DNA of 64,000 nucleotides, taken from contig NZ_VIRW01000002.1 of assembly GCF_009760905.1 (NCBI RefSeq), forward strand, positions 248,001 through 312,000. The letters run 5' to 3'. Below are positions 20,038 through 29,426 of the stretch, piece after piece. The stretch comes from Chitinibacter sp. GC72 (GTDB lineage: Bacteria; Pseudomonadota; Gammaproteobacteria; Burkholderiales; Chitinibacteraceae). A model generated the notes under the pieces. That model was not told the origin of the DNA and made no database searches. It saw only the letters and a program-made list of their open reading frames with translations. Each line of letters starts with the position of its first letter. Position 1 is the stretch's first letter. Both the position numbers and the translations under genes were made by a program.

Positions 20038-20334
20038 CTAAGCAGCCCGCCCCCGCCACCAGCGCCACAACCCAATAATGAAGCAAGCTGCCGCCACACC
20101 AGCCGACCCAGCCAGCCAATCAGCCAGCTCCGGTGAGCGCCCCGGCTGATACTGCTGAAGGTATTCCTCTACAGCCCCCATCGCTACTGGCCCGCAGAGC
20201 AATACCCATAAAGGGCAGCGAGCAGCCCACGAGAAGAAGAGTGGCATCAGAAAGAATACAAATGCGTGCAGATATTTATCCATAGGAGGAGGATAGAACG
20301 ACCGGATAAAGGGTATACCAAGAAATTCTTTCAA
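20038..20334 (-). CDS. VanZ-like membrane protein, probably missing its first helix by a frameshift
   Basis: The 98-residue frame begins at a TTG and contains PPPMDKYLHAFVFF, the DKxxHxxxF hallmark of VanZ-like proteins, and then VEEYLQQYQPGRSPELADWLA, also typical (E..Q...PGR..s..D...N..G). VanZ proteins normally have a first transmembrane helix before DKxLH. That helix is present just upstream in another frame (20345-20461, ending VVSLLFFFLF). The two frames are separated by a run of nine T on the coding strand. The gene may be phase-variable, a recent pseudogene, or carry an assembly error. If intact from 20283 (MDKYLHAF) only the C-terminal helices would be made. Confidence 0.65.
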   Translation of the reverse strand: MKEFLGIPFIRSFYPPPMDKYLHAFVFFLMPLFFSWAARCPLWVLLCGPVAMGAVEEYLQQYQPGRSPELADWLAGSAGVAAACFIIGLWRWWRGRAA

Positions 20335-20480
20335 CCATAAAAAGAAAAAAAAACAATAAAGAGACGACCCAGTATATGAAAGTTATAGCGCATAGAGACC
20401 AAAAATATAACAATACGTCAGGAATGAAAAGACTTGAGAATTTATAGATATCAAAAATCAAGACCGCAAACCAAGAAATC

Positions 20481-21515
20481 CTATTTATACAAATCTAGTA
20501 AAATATCATAATTACTCAAAGTAAATGACTCCTCTGCAAAAGCTCTTGCGTTTCTACTCATTCGCGAAAGTTCAGATTCATCACTTAAAAGCTGATTAAT
20601 CCTACACTCCAGCTCGACAACATTCATGCATAAATAACCATTAAATCCATTAATAACTACATCTTTTAATCCAGGTCGATCAAGAGCAACTACAGGCAAC
20701 CCCATATACTGAGCCTCAATTGGTGCAACAGGTAGGCCTTCCCACTCTGCAGTCGAAACATAAACCCGGGAAGTAGCAAGCACCTTATACAACTCATCTT
20801 TTGGCAACCAGCCAGTAACTAATGCTTTACTATTCTTCTGTTCATACAAATAGTCATCACCGGAGCCGACCCAAATCGAAACCTTGTCCTTTCTTGCGAA
20901 GGTATCCACTATTGCTAGAAAATTAATAAACCCCTTCTGTGGCGCTATCCTTCCGACAGATACTAAATCGTATTTCTTTTCATCAACACTATGGCAGCAT
21001 GGGTTTCTAATTGCATTTCTTGCAACTACAGACTTCGCACCGATTTTCTTTGAAATATTTAACTCAGTCATTCCACATGCAACTGTCATTCCGATCTTAG
21101 AACAGAACAACTCTATAAAAAAGTAAAGCAAGCGCTGAAAAAAATTTTTATTTTTAAACAAGAAAGCATAGCAATGTGGAGTGTATAGAATAATTGAGCG
21201 ATTCTTAAAGAAAGACAATCGGCCAACAAAGCCCGCAAATGAAGAATGAAGGTGAATCGCAGTATACCCATCAACTTCATACCCTCGCAAATATTTAAAA
21301 AGCCTGAATAAAAAAAACGAGTCTCCTCGCGAAAAAGGCACCTCAATCAATTTACAGCCAGGAAAATACTCATGTATATTATTCGGGGTCTCTGGGCGTC
21401 TACAATACAAAATATCAAAATCCACATTTGAAATACTTTTCAAGTAATTCACTTGGTCGACAATAACAGAAAGAACTCCACCGCCTAATGCTTCACAAAA
21501 GATTAAAACCTTCAT
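20481..21515 (-). CDS. Glycosyltransferase family 4
   Basis: A 344-residue GT-B glycosyltransferase, cytoplasmic, that adds a sugar to the lipid-linked EPS repeat unit; donor and acceptor are not predictable. The N-terminus MKVLIFCEALGGGVLSVI has the GGxxS loop common to GT4 enzymes. The C-terminal half shows LVSVGRIAPQKG and the nucleotide-sugar EX7E-like motif EWEGLPVAPIEAQYMGLPVV. The gene is AT-rich compared with the rest of the window. Its start overlaps the flippase stop by four bases. It is the last glycosyltransferase of the minus-strand arm. Confidence 0.85.
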   Translation of the reverse strand: MKVLIFCEALGGGVLSVIVDQVNYLKSISNVDFDILYCRRPETPNNIHEYFPGCKLIEVPFSRGDSFFLFRLFKYLRGYEVDGYTAIHLHSSFAGFVGRLSFFKNRSIILYTPHCYAFLFKNKNFFQRLLYFFIELFCSKIGMTVACGMTELNISKKIGAKSVVARNAIRNPCCHSVDEKKYDLVSVGRIAPQKGFINFLAIVDTFARKDKVSIWVGSGDDYLYEQKNSKALVTGWLPKDELYKVLATSRVYVSTAEWEGLPVAPIEAQYMGLPVVALDRPGLKDVVINGFNGYLCMNVVELECRINQLLSDESELSRMSRNARAFAEESFTLSNYDILLDLYK

Positions 21516-22681
21516 CTATTTCTCAACCGCATAAGAATCAAAAAAAACATCTGCACCGTACGAACCGCAGTAGCAATTGCAAATAATAGAATCAACATGA
21601 AAACTGGGTTAGAAAAGACAAACCCCAAGACACTAACAACAATGAGCGAGAATATATAATAAAGCCCCGTTCTAAGCTGCAGAGAAGTAAGACCAACCTT
21701 TACTGAAACAAAGCCAAGAAATGAATTAGTATAAATCAGAATCGAAAATATAGAAAAGCATACGAAATAGATAAAACCACCATATGAGACCCCAGGAAAA
21801 AGAGCTTCACGCAGAGAAAAGGGATTACACACAAAAAAAACAATCGCCGCAATACAAGTAACAAGTGAGATAATTACTGTAAGCACCATACCTTTATAGA
21901 ATTCTGCGGTAGTAAGGCTGTCTTTAGCTATGCACAATTGGCCAACTATTGTCACAACAGGCATAGATGCCAGAAAAACTTGGTATGAGATAGAGTATAG
22001 CCCCACACCCAATACACCTGCTGCAAAAAGAATAGCTTGTCGTGTTATCACCTGAGGAATAGCGTTCACTACAGAAGAAATTGACAGCACAACAAAATGA
22101 TGAAACAGTTTACTATCTGAATACAAATTTTTTATTGCAAGTGCATTTGAGGGCAACTGTCTAAATTCAACAAGTGAAAAAATAAATAGAGACAATGAAC
22201 ATAATACAAGTGCCATCAAAAAAGAGAGCCAGACAGCAGCAAAGTAAAGAACAAACATTAAGATAAAGAATCTAGCTAGACTTAAAGTCCATATTCTTTG
22301 CGAGTTCTTTAACGATTGCCAGCGACAGGTGTTAAAATCACATAGAGATTGTGCAACTCTATATAAAAAAACACCTGAAAACAATTTCTGATTAAGCAAA
22401 AATGCCGCAATACATACCACCGCAGAAAGAACTGTCGTAACATAATAATGGCGAGCCAAAGAACCAACTAGTTCGCAATCATTTTGGTAGGTAAGAGTTA
22501 AACTCTTAATATCAGAGTATATAAAAACAGAAATTGCAGTTGCAATCGCCATAACAAATGAATATTCACCGGCTAATTCTGCCCCACCATATCTGGTCGC
22601 TATGGCCAGAACATAAACCTGAAACACGGCAGAGAGAATAGTGTTCAACAATAAAGATGCAGCAATACTACGATTTGACAT
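21512..22681 (-). CDS. Polysaccharide flippase (Wzx-like, MOP superfamily)
   Basis: A 389-residue, strongly hydrophobic protein with about eleven to twelve predicted transmembrane segments. The start SNRSIAASLLLNTILSAVFQ and the segment TRYGGAELAGEYSF are typical of Wzx/PST oligosaccharide flippases, which move the undecaprenyl-linked repeat unit to the periplasmic face. It is AT-rich and lies between two GT4 genes with short overlaps (14 bases upstream, 4 downstream). The substrate is unknown. Assigned by topology and context; sequence conservation in Wzx is low. Confidence 0.8.
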   Translation of the reverse strand: MSNRSIAASLLLNTILSAVFQVYVLAIATRYGGAELAGEYSFVMAIATAISVFIYSDIKSLTLTYQNDCELVGSLARHYYVTTVLSAVVCIAAFLLNQKLFSGVFLYRVAQSLCDFNTCRWQSLKNSQRIWTLSLARFFILMFVLYFAAVWLSFLMALVLCSLSLFIFSLVEFRQLPSNALAIKNLYSDSKLFHHFVVLSISSVVNAIPQVITRQAILFAAGVLGVGLYSISYQVFLASMPVVTIVGQLCIAKDSLTTAEFYKGMVLTVIISLVTCIAAIVFFVCNPFSLREALFPGVSYGGFIYFVCFSIFSILIYTNSFLGFVSVKVGLTSLQLRTGLYYIFSLIVVSVLGFVFSNPVFMLILLFAIATAVRTVQMFFLILMRLRNR

Positions 22682-23843
22682 TAGCTAAAACGTCCCTTAG
22701 AAAAGCATGCTTCACCTCTACATTACGCTCTATTGTAAATCCTCTTGCAGTCACCAAATTATTGAATGAGGCAGACGCTAAAATATCTGGGCGCATTACT
22801 AGTTCGGCAATTTTTTCTGCCAATAATGTACTGTCTTCAGGAGAAACCAGAAATTGAGAATCTACAATCTCTGGAATTCCACCGACTGAAGTTGAAATTA
22901 CAGGTAAGCCTCTCGCCATTGCCTCAATCACTGCACGTGGCATACCCTCTGCACGCGACGGCATAACGAAAATGTCCGCAGAATCTAGAACTGAACACAT
23001 AGATGCACCATGCTCCACTAACCCAAGAAAATTAACATTTTCCTCTAGCCCCAACTGCTCAACGAGAATCTCTAGCTGTTTTTTCAACCGTCCTTCTCCA
23101 ACGAGGTTTAGGCTTAAGTCAACACCCATTTCTTTACATTCGGCAAGTGCTTTTAATAAAATATCATGCCCTTTATATTCTTGGGCTAGCATAGCAACGT
23201 AGACTAGCGATAAACTTTTTTTCTCATATTTACTAGGAGGATATGCTTCGGCTAAAAAAGTACTCTCGGGTATATATACATCACTTGCGCCAAATTCACT
23301 TGCTTTATTCAGATTCGGATATTTATCTTGCAGAAATTTTTTAGTGACATATAAGGATGCGCAACTATATTTTGTTAAGTATTTTTGTATCGCGACAAAG
23401 GCAGGTTGCACTATAGGCTGCAGTGGATGCTTTAAAGCATTTTTACTTAGCTGATCTTGTGGATCAGCCACCACAATGATGCCATATGGTTTTCTTAGCA
23501 AGCGACGCAGAAGCCCACATATAAATGGCAATGTACCTGGCGTGTACAGTATCACTGTATCATTTGATGCTGCAATATTTTTTATTTCACCTAACAAATG
23601 AAATAAATTTGCCAAAAATTGCTTAAACCCCTTATACGATGCAAGTCTTTTAAAAGAAACGTTCTCACCTATTACCTCATACCCCCTTGCATGGCTAACC
23701 CCATAGGCTCGCGCGCAAATCTGAAGGTGTATCTCCTTATTGACCAAGAAAGTTTTACCAAACTTTTCATAATGCATATGTGCAGAAAATGGAAATCCAT
23801 TAACCCAATCAAAGCGGCCATCCATGACAATTTTTAAATTCAT
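22668..23843 (-). CDS. Glycosyltransferase family 4
   Basis: A 391-residue GT4 enzyme. The conserved C-terminal half has LVYVAMLAQEYKGHDILL and LVGEGRLKKQL, then the EX7E region ADIFVMPSRAEGMPRAVIEAMARGLPV. I set the start at the ATG of 23841-23843 (MNLKIVMDGRFDW). It overlaps the pyruvyl transferase stop as ATGA and is preceded by AAAGGATG, although the frame is open 11 codons upstream. Works on the same lipid-linked repeat unit as the other transferases. AT-rich. Confidence 0.87.
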   Translation of the reverse strand: MNLKIVMDGRFDWVNGFPFSAHMHYEKFGKTFLVNKEIHLQICARAYGVSHARGYEVIGENVSFKRLASYKGFKQFLANLFHLLGEIKNIAASNDTVILYTPGTLPFICGLLRRLLRKPYGIIVVADPQDQLSKNALKHPLQPIVQPAFVAIQKYLTKYSCASLYVTKKFLQDKYPNLNKASEFGASDVYIPESTFLAEAYPPSKYEKKSLSLVYVAMLAQEYKGHDILLKALAECKEMGVDLSLNLVGEGRLKKQLEILVEQLGLEENVNFLGLVEHGASMCSVLDSADIFVMPSRAEGMPRAVIEAMARGLPVISTSVGGIPEIVDSQFLVSPEDSTLLAEKIAELVMRPDILASASFNNLVTARGFTIERNVEVKHAFLRDVLANVKS

Positions 23844-24958
23844 GCTACTACATCCTTTATATCTTTGATAACACATTCTTTGACCTTAGCGACATTCTTC
23901 AGGCCATCTTCAATCTTTTGCCAGAATGCAGCTTGGGGATTAGAATGCAATTCTTCCAATTGTCGCACTATCAAGCTTGGATCAAAATTAAATGCATTAT
24001 GAACAAATTCAGCGACTCCAAGATCGGTATAAGCACCAAATCCCTTCCTCTCATAACTCAAATGAATAGTCGGGATGCCATCTAAAATACTTTGTAGTGC
24101 CCCATGAAGCCTTACTGATACAACGGCAGAGGGCGAATATTCTTTTATCGCATCAACAATAAAAGGATAAACACCGCCAAATTCAAGTTCATCGTAAAAA
24201 AGTCGATCATTATTACCCCTACCTTCACTCTGAAGGACGGGGATACAATTAGGAATCGTTCGATAAAGTTCAAGTAATGATTTGATATATTTGTCGCGAA
24301 TAGCACTAGACTTTTCAACATCTCTAACGACAAGAAGAGTGTATTTTGTATTTTTGTGTACCGGGGGTGTTGTATCTGCCAACTTCAAAACTGCTAAATC
24401 AGGGCTACGCACTGTATTTGTACATTGATGGAGTTCATCCATTGATCGATCATCACGAAGATAAACACGCGTCAGCTTTGACATCTTTTTCCTAACAAAA
24501 AAACCAACCGGGCCCTTCAGTGGCCCAACGCTTTGAGGAAAGTATATAGTTGGAACCTTCTGACCTGATGAATACAGAAGCTGCATACAATGGGAAAGTA
24601 CAAACTTTAACTGCTGTTTATACCCTGTAGTTCTCATATAACCACCACCGACAGCAACAATTAAACTCGGCGCATCGGAAAAATGTGTAATCCAAGCATT
24701 TTTGTCAAAACCTAATCTCCGGGGTGACAACAATAAGTTTAAAAGTCCGCTCAATCGCTCTTTCAAGTTGGATGACGCTGGTTGGTACTGTATATATTTA
24801 ACATTCTTTGTGTCGGTAAATGATCGCTGATCCATTGCAACCACCAAAAAACTCACGTCATTTCCATACGCGATTCGAAGCGTGTCAATTGTTTCATCAA
24901 CCAGTAAGCCATCGCCTCTATTTTTTGATGAATATGCATGTAAAATTAATATTTTCAT
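23840..24958 (-). CDS. Polysaccharide pyruvyl transferase family protein
   Basis: A 372-residue member of the CsaB/polysaccharide pyruvyl transferase family (PF04230), which adds ketal-pyruvate (or related groups) to polysaccharide sugars. The N-terminus MKILILHAYSSKNRGDGLLV has the NxGD motif of the family. Further hallmarks are VGGGYMRT (about residue 103), PQSVGP (about 150), YLRDDRSMDEL (about 174) and the C-terminal SVRLHGALQSILDGIP (about 280). Pyruvylation would give the EPS a negative charge (inference). Start and stop overlap neighbours by four bases. Confidence 0.88.
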   Translation of the reverse strand: MKILILHAYSSKNRGDGLLVDETIDTLRIAYGNDVSFLVVAMDQRSFTDTKNVKYIQYQPASSNLKERLSGLLNLLLSPRRLGFDKNAWITHFSDAPSLIVAVGGGYMRTTGYKQQLKFVLSHCMQLLYSSGQKVPTIYFPQSVGPLKGPVGFFVRKKMSKLTRVYLRDDRSMDELHQCTNTVRSPDLAVLKLADTTPPVHKNTKYTLLVVRDVEKSSAIRDKYIKSLLELYRTIPNCIPVLQSEGRGNNDRLFYDELEFGGVYPFIVDAIKEYSPSAVVSVRLHGALQSILDGIPTIHLSYERKGFGAYTDLGVAEFVHNAFNFDPSLIVRQLEELHSNPQAAFWQKIEDGLKNVAKVKECVIKDIKDVVA

Positions 24959-26412
24959 TTTTTACTATTAAAGTAGGTAATAATTATTGGCATCAATACA
25001 AATTGCATAGAAAAATACATAAGACTATTGCTATCATAAATTAATATGGCGATTGGCAAAATACTATATGCGGGATACAAGGCTAAATCTCTCGGAGCAT
25101 GCGAACTAACATAAAACTTCCTAGAAAATGATCCAATCAAAAAACCAAAGGGAATTGCAAGCAATATCGCAGCATATCCGAAATTCACGAATGCCTCACC
25201 ATAGCCGCCAAAAACCAAGTTGGTTTCAATTTCATCAACATGAGCCATCCCGGGGAAAACTATTTCCGTTTTCTCTTTTGTAAATGAATCTGGTCGATTT
25301 GGAAATAATGCGGAAGGTATAACTGAAGCAAGACCGCCAATATACGACCTCCCCAATGATAATGGATAATCTTCGAGGGCGACCTCACGCATAGCTGTGA
25401 CCTGGACATCCATTCGGCCGAAATCACGCATAGCCACGAAAGCAAGTGGATTTTCTATCTGCCGGTTAATCATAATTTCTTGACGCTTCCCCTCATCAAA
25501 GAGCGCCTCAACACCCCCAAATTTATATGCCATATATACATTCATGAATACAAAGATAAGTAAAACCCCTAAAAAAATCCATTTCAGGTTTAATCTTTTC
25601 ACAATCAATGCAACATAAGAAAACGCAAAAAATACTGTATAAATAAAGTTAGAGCGGCTACCTGTCAGACCAACAACCAACAATGAAATAATACCAAAAA
25701 TAAGAAACGCCAAAAATAAGGTTGATACACTTGGTTCTCGATTCTTGAAATAGAATGTCATAGCCAAAGCGACAAGCACTGGAATTGAATCACCAATATA
25801 TACTACAGGCCCAATACCTGACAATGGATTATATGAACTAACACCTACACTTAGTCGATCTTCATAAGCAGAAAGCAGCCCACCTATTCCACCAAATTTA
25901 AGAACAACCAAACATTTAGCGACGACCGCCACTATAAGCAGAATACATAAGACAGACAATACAGATTTATCTAACCTAAAGAGGCTTTGATTGCCGCGCA
26001 TTGACATTGGTAAAATGGCGTTTTTGCGTGCAACCCAAACTACAATAACGGTCATTACAGCAGCAAACAAGAACCAGTACTTAACAAACGATTCGTTTTT
26101 ATCATCCCAAAATAAATATGGATAAAAATCCATCGAATACTGTAAAAAAGGACTAAACACTACAAAATGCAGGCTAAACATACAAAATAACGGCAATGGA
26201 TCTAATATGTGTCGCTTTGATGTTAGCCACTCAGTCAGCGGCACAATACAAATTGAAACACTGGCAAGCATCGATAAGAAAATCAATGGTTCAAATTCTT
26301 TTTCCGAGCTAAAAACCAAGTAGATAATCGCGAAAAACAAAGACAAAAATAGTAAAAATCCAACATCACGAACAGATGGAAATTCATTCAGTCGAGAGCC
26401 GACACCAAACAT
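24955..26412 (-). CDS. O-antigen/EPS repeat-unit polymerase (Wzy-like)
   Basis: A 485-residue polytopic membrane protein with about twelve hydrophobic segments and a larger periplasmic loop around residues 300-410 (EALFDEGKRQEI... through VFPGMAHVDEIETN). This topology, and LVVGLTGSRSNFIYT before the loop, fit the oligosaccharide repeat-unit polymerase family (O-ag_pol_Wzy type). It starts after a strong AGGAGGG element and is the first gene of the AT-rich block. The Wzy call is by topology and context; a second candidate polymerase/ligase lies at 29427. Confidence 0.78.
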   Translation of the reverse strand: MFGVGSRLNEFPSVRDVGFLLFLSLFFAIIYLVFSSEKEFEPLIFLSMLASVSICIVPLTEWLTSKRHILDPLPLFCMFSLHFVVFSPFLQYSMDFYPYLFWDDKNESFVKYWFLFAAVMTVIVVWVARKNAILPMSMRGNQSLFRLDKSVLSVLCILLIVAVVAKCLVVLKFGGIGGLLSAYEDRLSVGVSSYNPLSGIGPVVYIGDSIPVLVALAMTFYFKNREPSVSTLFLAFLIFGIISLLVVGLTGSRSNFIYTVFFAFSYVALIVKRLNLKWIFLGVLLIFVFMNVYMAYKFGGVEALFDEGKRQEIMINRQIENPLAFVAMRDFGRMDVQVTAMREVALEDYPLSLGRSYIGGLASVIPSALFPNRPDSFTKEKTEIVFPGMAHVDEIETNLVFGGYGEAFVNFGYAAILLAIPFGFLIGSFSRKFYVSSHAPRDLALYPAYSILPIAILIYDSNSLMYFSMQFVLMPIIITYFNSKK

Positions 26413-26821
26413 ACACCCTCCTAAAATTTATCAGCACATCGACTTAATAAGTCACCATACAGTTTTTAACACAACAGAATCTATGACTTCTAAAAACATA
26501 AATACACACAATTTATAGAACAGGTAGAAATTCGACACCAAGCACTCAAACACCACTTGACAACAAACTTAAATCTAGACGACCAATTAGAACTTATCAA
26601 GACATCAACTACGAATAATGTGACCAATATCAACAATCTTCCAGCAAGCAATTTCATTTATTGAAAATGCGAGCCGTTAATCTATATATAATTTTAAACT
26701 CAGAAAATAGCCATAATTTCCGAAAGGTTAGCACTAATGACTACTGAGGAATATTTTTCTAAAATTCGAATTTCTTCCCATTCATTAGCAGCCATCATCT
26801 CAAAAAGAGCAAGAATATAAA
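26413..26821. other. AT-rich gap between the phosphoglycosyltransferase and the imported block
   Basis: About 410 bases with no supported gene. It probably carries 5' regulatory sequence for the minus-strand transferase block. I see no tRNA, inverted repeat pair or transposase remnant marking an insertion boundary. Confidence 0.5.
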
Positions 26822-28177
26822 CTAATACGCATTCTTATTGACAAATCCTTTAAATATCGTAAAAAACACTATTTTCAAATCAAGGAACAACGACCAATGT
26901 TCCAGATAATGTAGGTCGTACTCCACCCGTGCTTCCATCTTATCCAGCGTATCGGTTTCGCCGCGCAGGCCGTTTACTTGCGCCCAGCCGGTAATGCCGG
27001 GTTTCATTTTGTGGCGCAGCATGTAGCGGGGGATGAGCTCTTTGTAATGGTGGTTGTGCTGCACCGCATGCGGGCGCGGCCCTACGATGCTCATGCGGCC
27101 TTGCAGCACATTAATAAACTGCGGTAATTCATCGAGGCTGGTGCGGCGCAAAAATGCGCCTAACGGAGTAATTCGGTTATCGCCCTTGGTGGCCTGGCTC
27201 ACATGGCCGTCGCTTTCCTGGTGGACTTTCATACTGCGGAATTTATACACAGTGATTTCTTCACCATTCCAGCCATGGCGGCGTTGCTTGAAAAACACCG
27301 GCCCCGGCGATGTCACTTTCACCGCGATTGAGATCGCAATCATGATCGGGCTGATCAACAGCAGGATCAGGGTGGCCAGAATATAGTCTTCCACTAGCTT
27401 CACGATTTTGTTAATCCCGCCCAGCGAAGAGGCCGAAATATCCAGCATGGGCACGCCCATGATGAAAGTGATACCGTGGTTGATAATGCGATAGGTCAGC
27501 ATATCGGGTACCACACGAATGTCAGCGGCACTGTGGCGCAGCGCGTGCAATACCTTGGGGATGAGCTCGGTATCGTGCGCCGCCAGATTGATCCAGACCT
27601 CATCAAAGTCATAGTGGTCGGCCAGATCTTCCACTTGCTCCAGCGCGTGCGGGTTCACAATCTGGCTGATGCGATAGCCGCTCCAGGCCGATAGGCGGGC
27701 GCGATCACTCAATGCGGCGCTCATCGGGCCAGTACCCACCAGCAATACATCGCGGGTGCGATAGCCTTTTTTGCTCAGCCAGCGCAGCACCAGCATAAAG
27801 CTGCTGCGCTCAATCAGCAGCCCTATCAGCATTAGCCCCATCCAGGTGCCGATAAACAGCCGCGAATAATCGCCAGCACTTTTGGAGAACACCAGCCAAG
27901 CCATCAGCAGCACGGATACGGCAAACCAGCATAATTTCGCCCGGGCAAACACGGCCCACCAGCTACCACCCCGAAAAGACTGATACACCGCCGATGACAC
28001 CCCCGCCATAATCAGGCTGGTGGCCAGTACCAGGGTGGCATAGCTGTTATGCAAGCTCGCATCGCCAAAGCGCCAGTAGGCCGCGGCATACGCCGCCCCC
28101 CAGACGACCAGCATGTCGCACAATAAAATTAGCTTGCTAACAATGGTTGTGCCATGGCGAGTTGCGCTTTTTCGCAT
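26822..28177 (-). CDS. Undecaprenyl-phosphate sugar phosphotransferase (WcaJ/EpsB-type)
   Basis: A 451-residue initiating enzyme that transfers a sugar-1-phosphate, commonly glucose, to undecaprenyl phosphate. It has four N-terminal transmembrane helices (about residues 10-130), a CoA-binding-like cytoplasmic domain (about 140-250), a further membrane segment (about 270-295), and the C-terminal bacterial sugar transferase domain. That last domain has SPGPVFFKQRRHGWNGEE, YKFRSMKV, the RRTSLDELPQFINVL motif and GPRPHAVQHN, then KPGITGWAQVNG. G+C content is back to the window norm except for the final ~100 bases. Starts the minus-strand EPS arm. Confidence 0.92.
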   Translation of the reverse strand: MRKSATRHGTTIVSKLILLCDMLVVWGAAYAAAYWRFGDASLHNSYATLVLATSLIMAGVSSAVYQSFRGGSWWAVFARAKLCWFAVSVLLMAWLVFSKSAGDYSRLFIGTWMGLMLIGLLIERSSFMLVLRWLSKKGYRTRDVLLVGTGPMSAALSDRARLSAWSGYRISQIVNPHALEQVEDLADHYDFDEVWINLAAHDTELIPKVLHALRHSAADIRVVPDMLTYRIINHGITFIMGVPMLDISASSLGGINKIVKLVEDYILATLILLLISPIMIAISIAVKVTSPGPVFFKQRRHGWNGEEITVYKFRSMKVHQESDGHVSQATKGDNRITPLGAFLRRTSLDELPQFINVLQGRMSIVGPRPHAVQHNHHYKELIPRYMLRHKMKPGITGWAQVNGLRGETDTLDKMEARVEYDLHYLEHWSLFLDLKIVFFTIFKGFVNKNAY

Positions 28178-28751
28178 TGATACTTACTGCCTCATCGGGT
28201 TATTCAATTTGGTTTAAATTTCGTGTTTTTCGGCAATATCGCCGTAGGGCTGAGTCAGCTGCCCTGGTTTGCGCTTGGCGCAACAACACGTCTGCTCGCA
28301 TCCAGCACAGCGCGCGGTAGCTCATGCCATTGGCAATTGATCGGGAGTGTGGCTAGCCCGTTTTACCCAATTCATCACTCCACTGGGCATTGGCTCAGGC
28401 CGTGTATTGCTTGGCGCAGCAGGCATTTGCTGCAGCGGTTCAATCCACTTTTGCCCGATTTTTCAAATCGGCATGCACTTGTTTTGTTTAATCTTTACAT
28501 ATGATTTTAACATAAATATTACATGTCTAATTAATTACAAAAACCACACATTTAATTGGCAATATATTTGAATATTAATAAATTCTAATAATCAGATTTA
28601 ATGAATACTGTTAGGCATTTTTCAATTTAAGAAAAATTTAATCTCAAAAACACCCACACCGCCCATTTTTCATGCAAATGACGTTGACAACTGTGTGCCA
28701 TCTCACTACCCTCGGGGGCAATAATGTATTCACCCTCATAGGTTAAAAATC
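28178..28751. other. Divergent intergenic region
   Basis: About 570 bases between the divergently transcribed phosphoglycosyltransferase and the 14-residue-repeat gene. A 93-codon plus-strand ORF (28223-28504) has no ribosome-binding site and no recognisable features. The right half (28490-28680) is AT-rich and likely regulatory. A candidate promoter sits at 28684-28712. Confidence 0.5.
28684..28712 (+). promoter_or_regulatory. Candidate promoter of the 28752 gene
   Basis: A perfect TTGACA (28684-28689) is followed by 17 bases and TACCCT (28707-28712), a weak -10 with three of six matches. A weak -10 suggests activation by a regulator, but this is an inference. Confidence 0.4.
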
Positions 28752-29297
28752 ATGAACATAAAATCAGTTGCTCTGGGTTTGGCGCTGTCTGTGTCGCTCA
28801 GCCTGACAGCCTTTGCAGCGTTCGATAAAACAATGACGCCCACACAGATTGAAGCCATGGTGCAAACCATGAAAAAAGAAAACAAAACCGCCGAAGACAT
28901 CACGGCAGCGGCCTTGGCTGCGGGCATTTCAGCCGATCAGGTAGCAGTGTCTTTGCTGAACCAAGGCTTCAAAGCTGACGCCGTGGCAGCCAGCCTGGCT
29001 AAATCAGGCGTGAAAACCGATGCCATCATGTCTGCCATGTCTGCAGCGGGTGCCAAAGGTAGCGAGATTGCCAGCGGCCTGGCTTCCGCGGGCGTTTCCG
29101 AGCAAGCGATTGCTGCTGCAGCGGTGAGCAAAGGCCTTGACCCGGCCCAATTTGCACAATCAACCGCATCGGGTGACAACCCTGCTGCCAACAATGCAGC
29201 CCCCCCTGCAGCCGGCAATGCTGCAGCACCAGTACTGGCTCTGCCTAGTGCGCCTTCACTGGGCGGTGGCGGCAGCTCTGCGGTTTCGCGTAATTAA
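28752..29297 (+). CDS. Secreted protein with six tandem 14-residue repeats
   Basis: Not a family I can name. The 181-residue product has a Sec signal peptide (about residues 1-22, cleavage after TAFA). From residue 47 to 130 come six back-to-back repeats of exactly 14 residues, for example ADQVAVSLLNQGFK, ADAVAASLAKSGVK and TDAIMSAMSAAGAK. Consensus: a small/acidic start, I or V at position 4, a small hydrophobic at 8 and Gly at 12. These look like paired amphipathic helices forming a small solenoid. The tail (131-181) is Ala/Pro/Gly-rich and disordered-looking. It is followed by a strong terminator, so it is monocistronic, and it sits inside the EPS locus. Confidence 0.75.
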   Translation: MNIKSVALGLALSVSLSLTAFAAFDKTMTPTQIEAMVQTMKKENKTAEDITAAALAAGISADQVAVSLLNQGFKADAVAASLAKSGVKTDAIMSAMSAAGAKGSEIASGLASAGVSEQAIAAAAVSKGLDPAQFAQSTASGDNPAANNAAPPAAGNAAAPVLALPSAPSLGGGGSSAVSRN

Positions 29298-29330
29298 TTT
29301 GTGCCTTTTTTGGCGTCAAGCTAAACCCGG

Positions 29331-29359
29331 GAAGATGCCTTGCGCATCTTCTTTTTTTT
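29331..29359 (+). terminator. Rho-independent terminator
   Basis: GAAGATGC (29331-29338) pairs with GCATCTTC (29344-29351) across a 5-base loop, followed by eight T. It ends the repeat-protein transcript. Confidence 0.9.
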
Positions 29360-29426
29360 GTGTTGTTCAATCGTTCTGTCGTATTTTTTCTGCTAACGGT
29401 TTAGCCACCCTGGATATTGTGTAGAG

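Noticed and set aside
28223-28504. A 93-codon plus-strand ORF in the divergent EPS intergenic region
   Set aside because: No ribosome-binding site, unbalanced composition and no recognisable feature.
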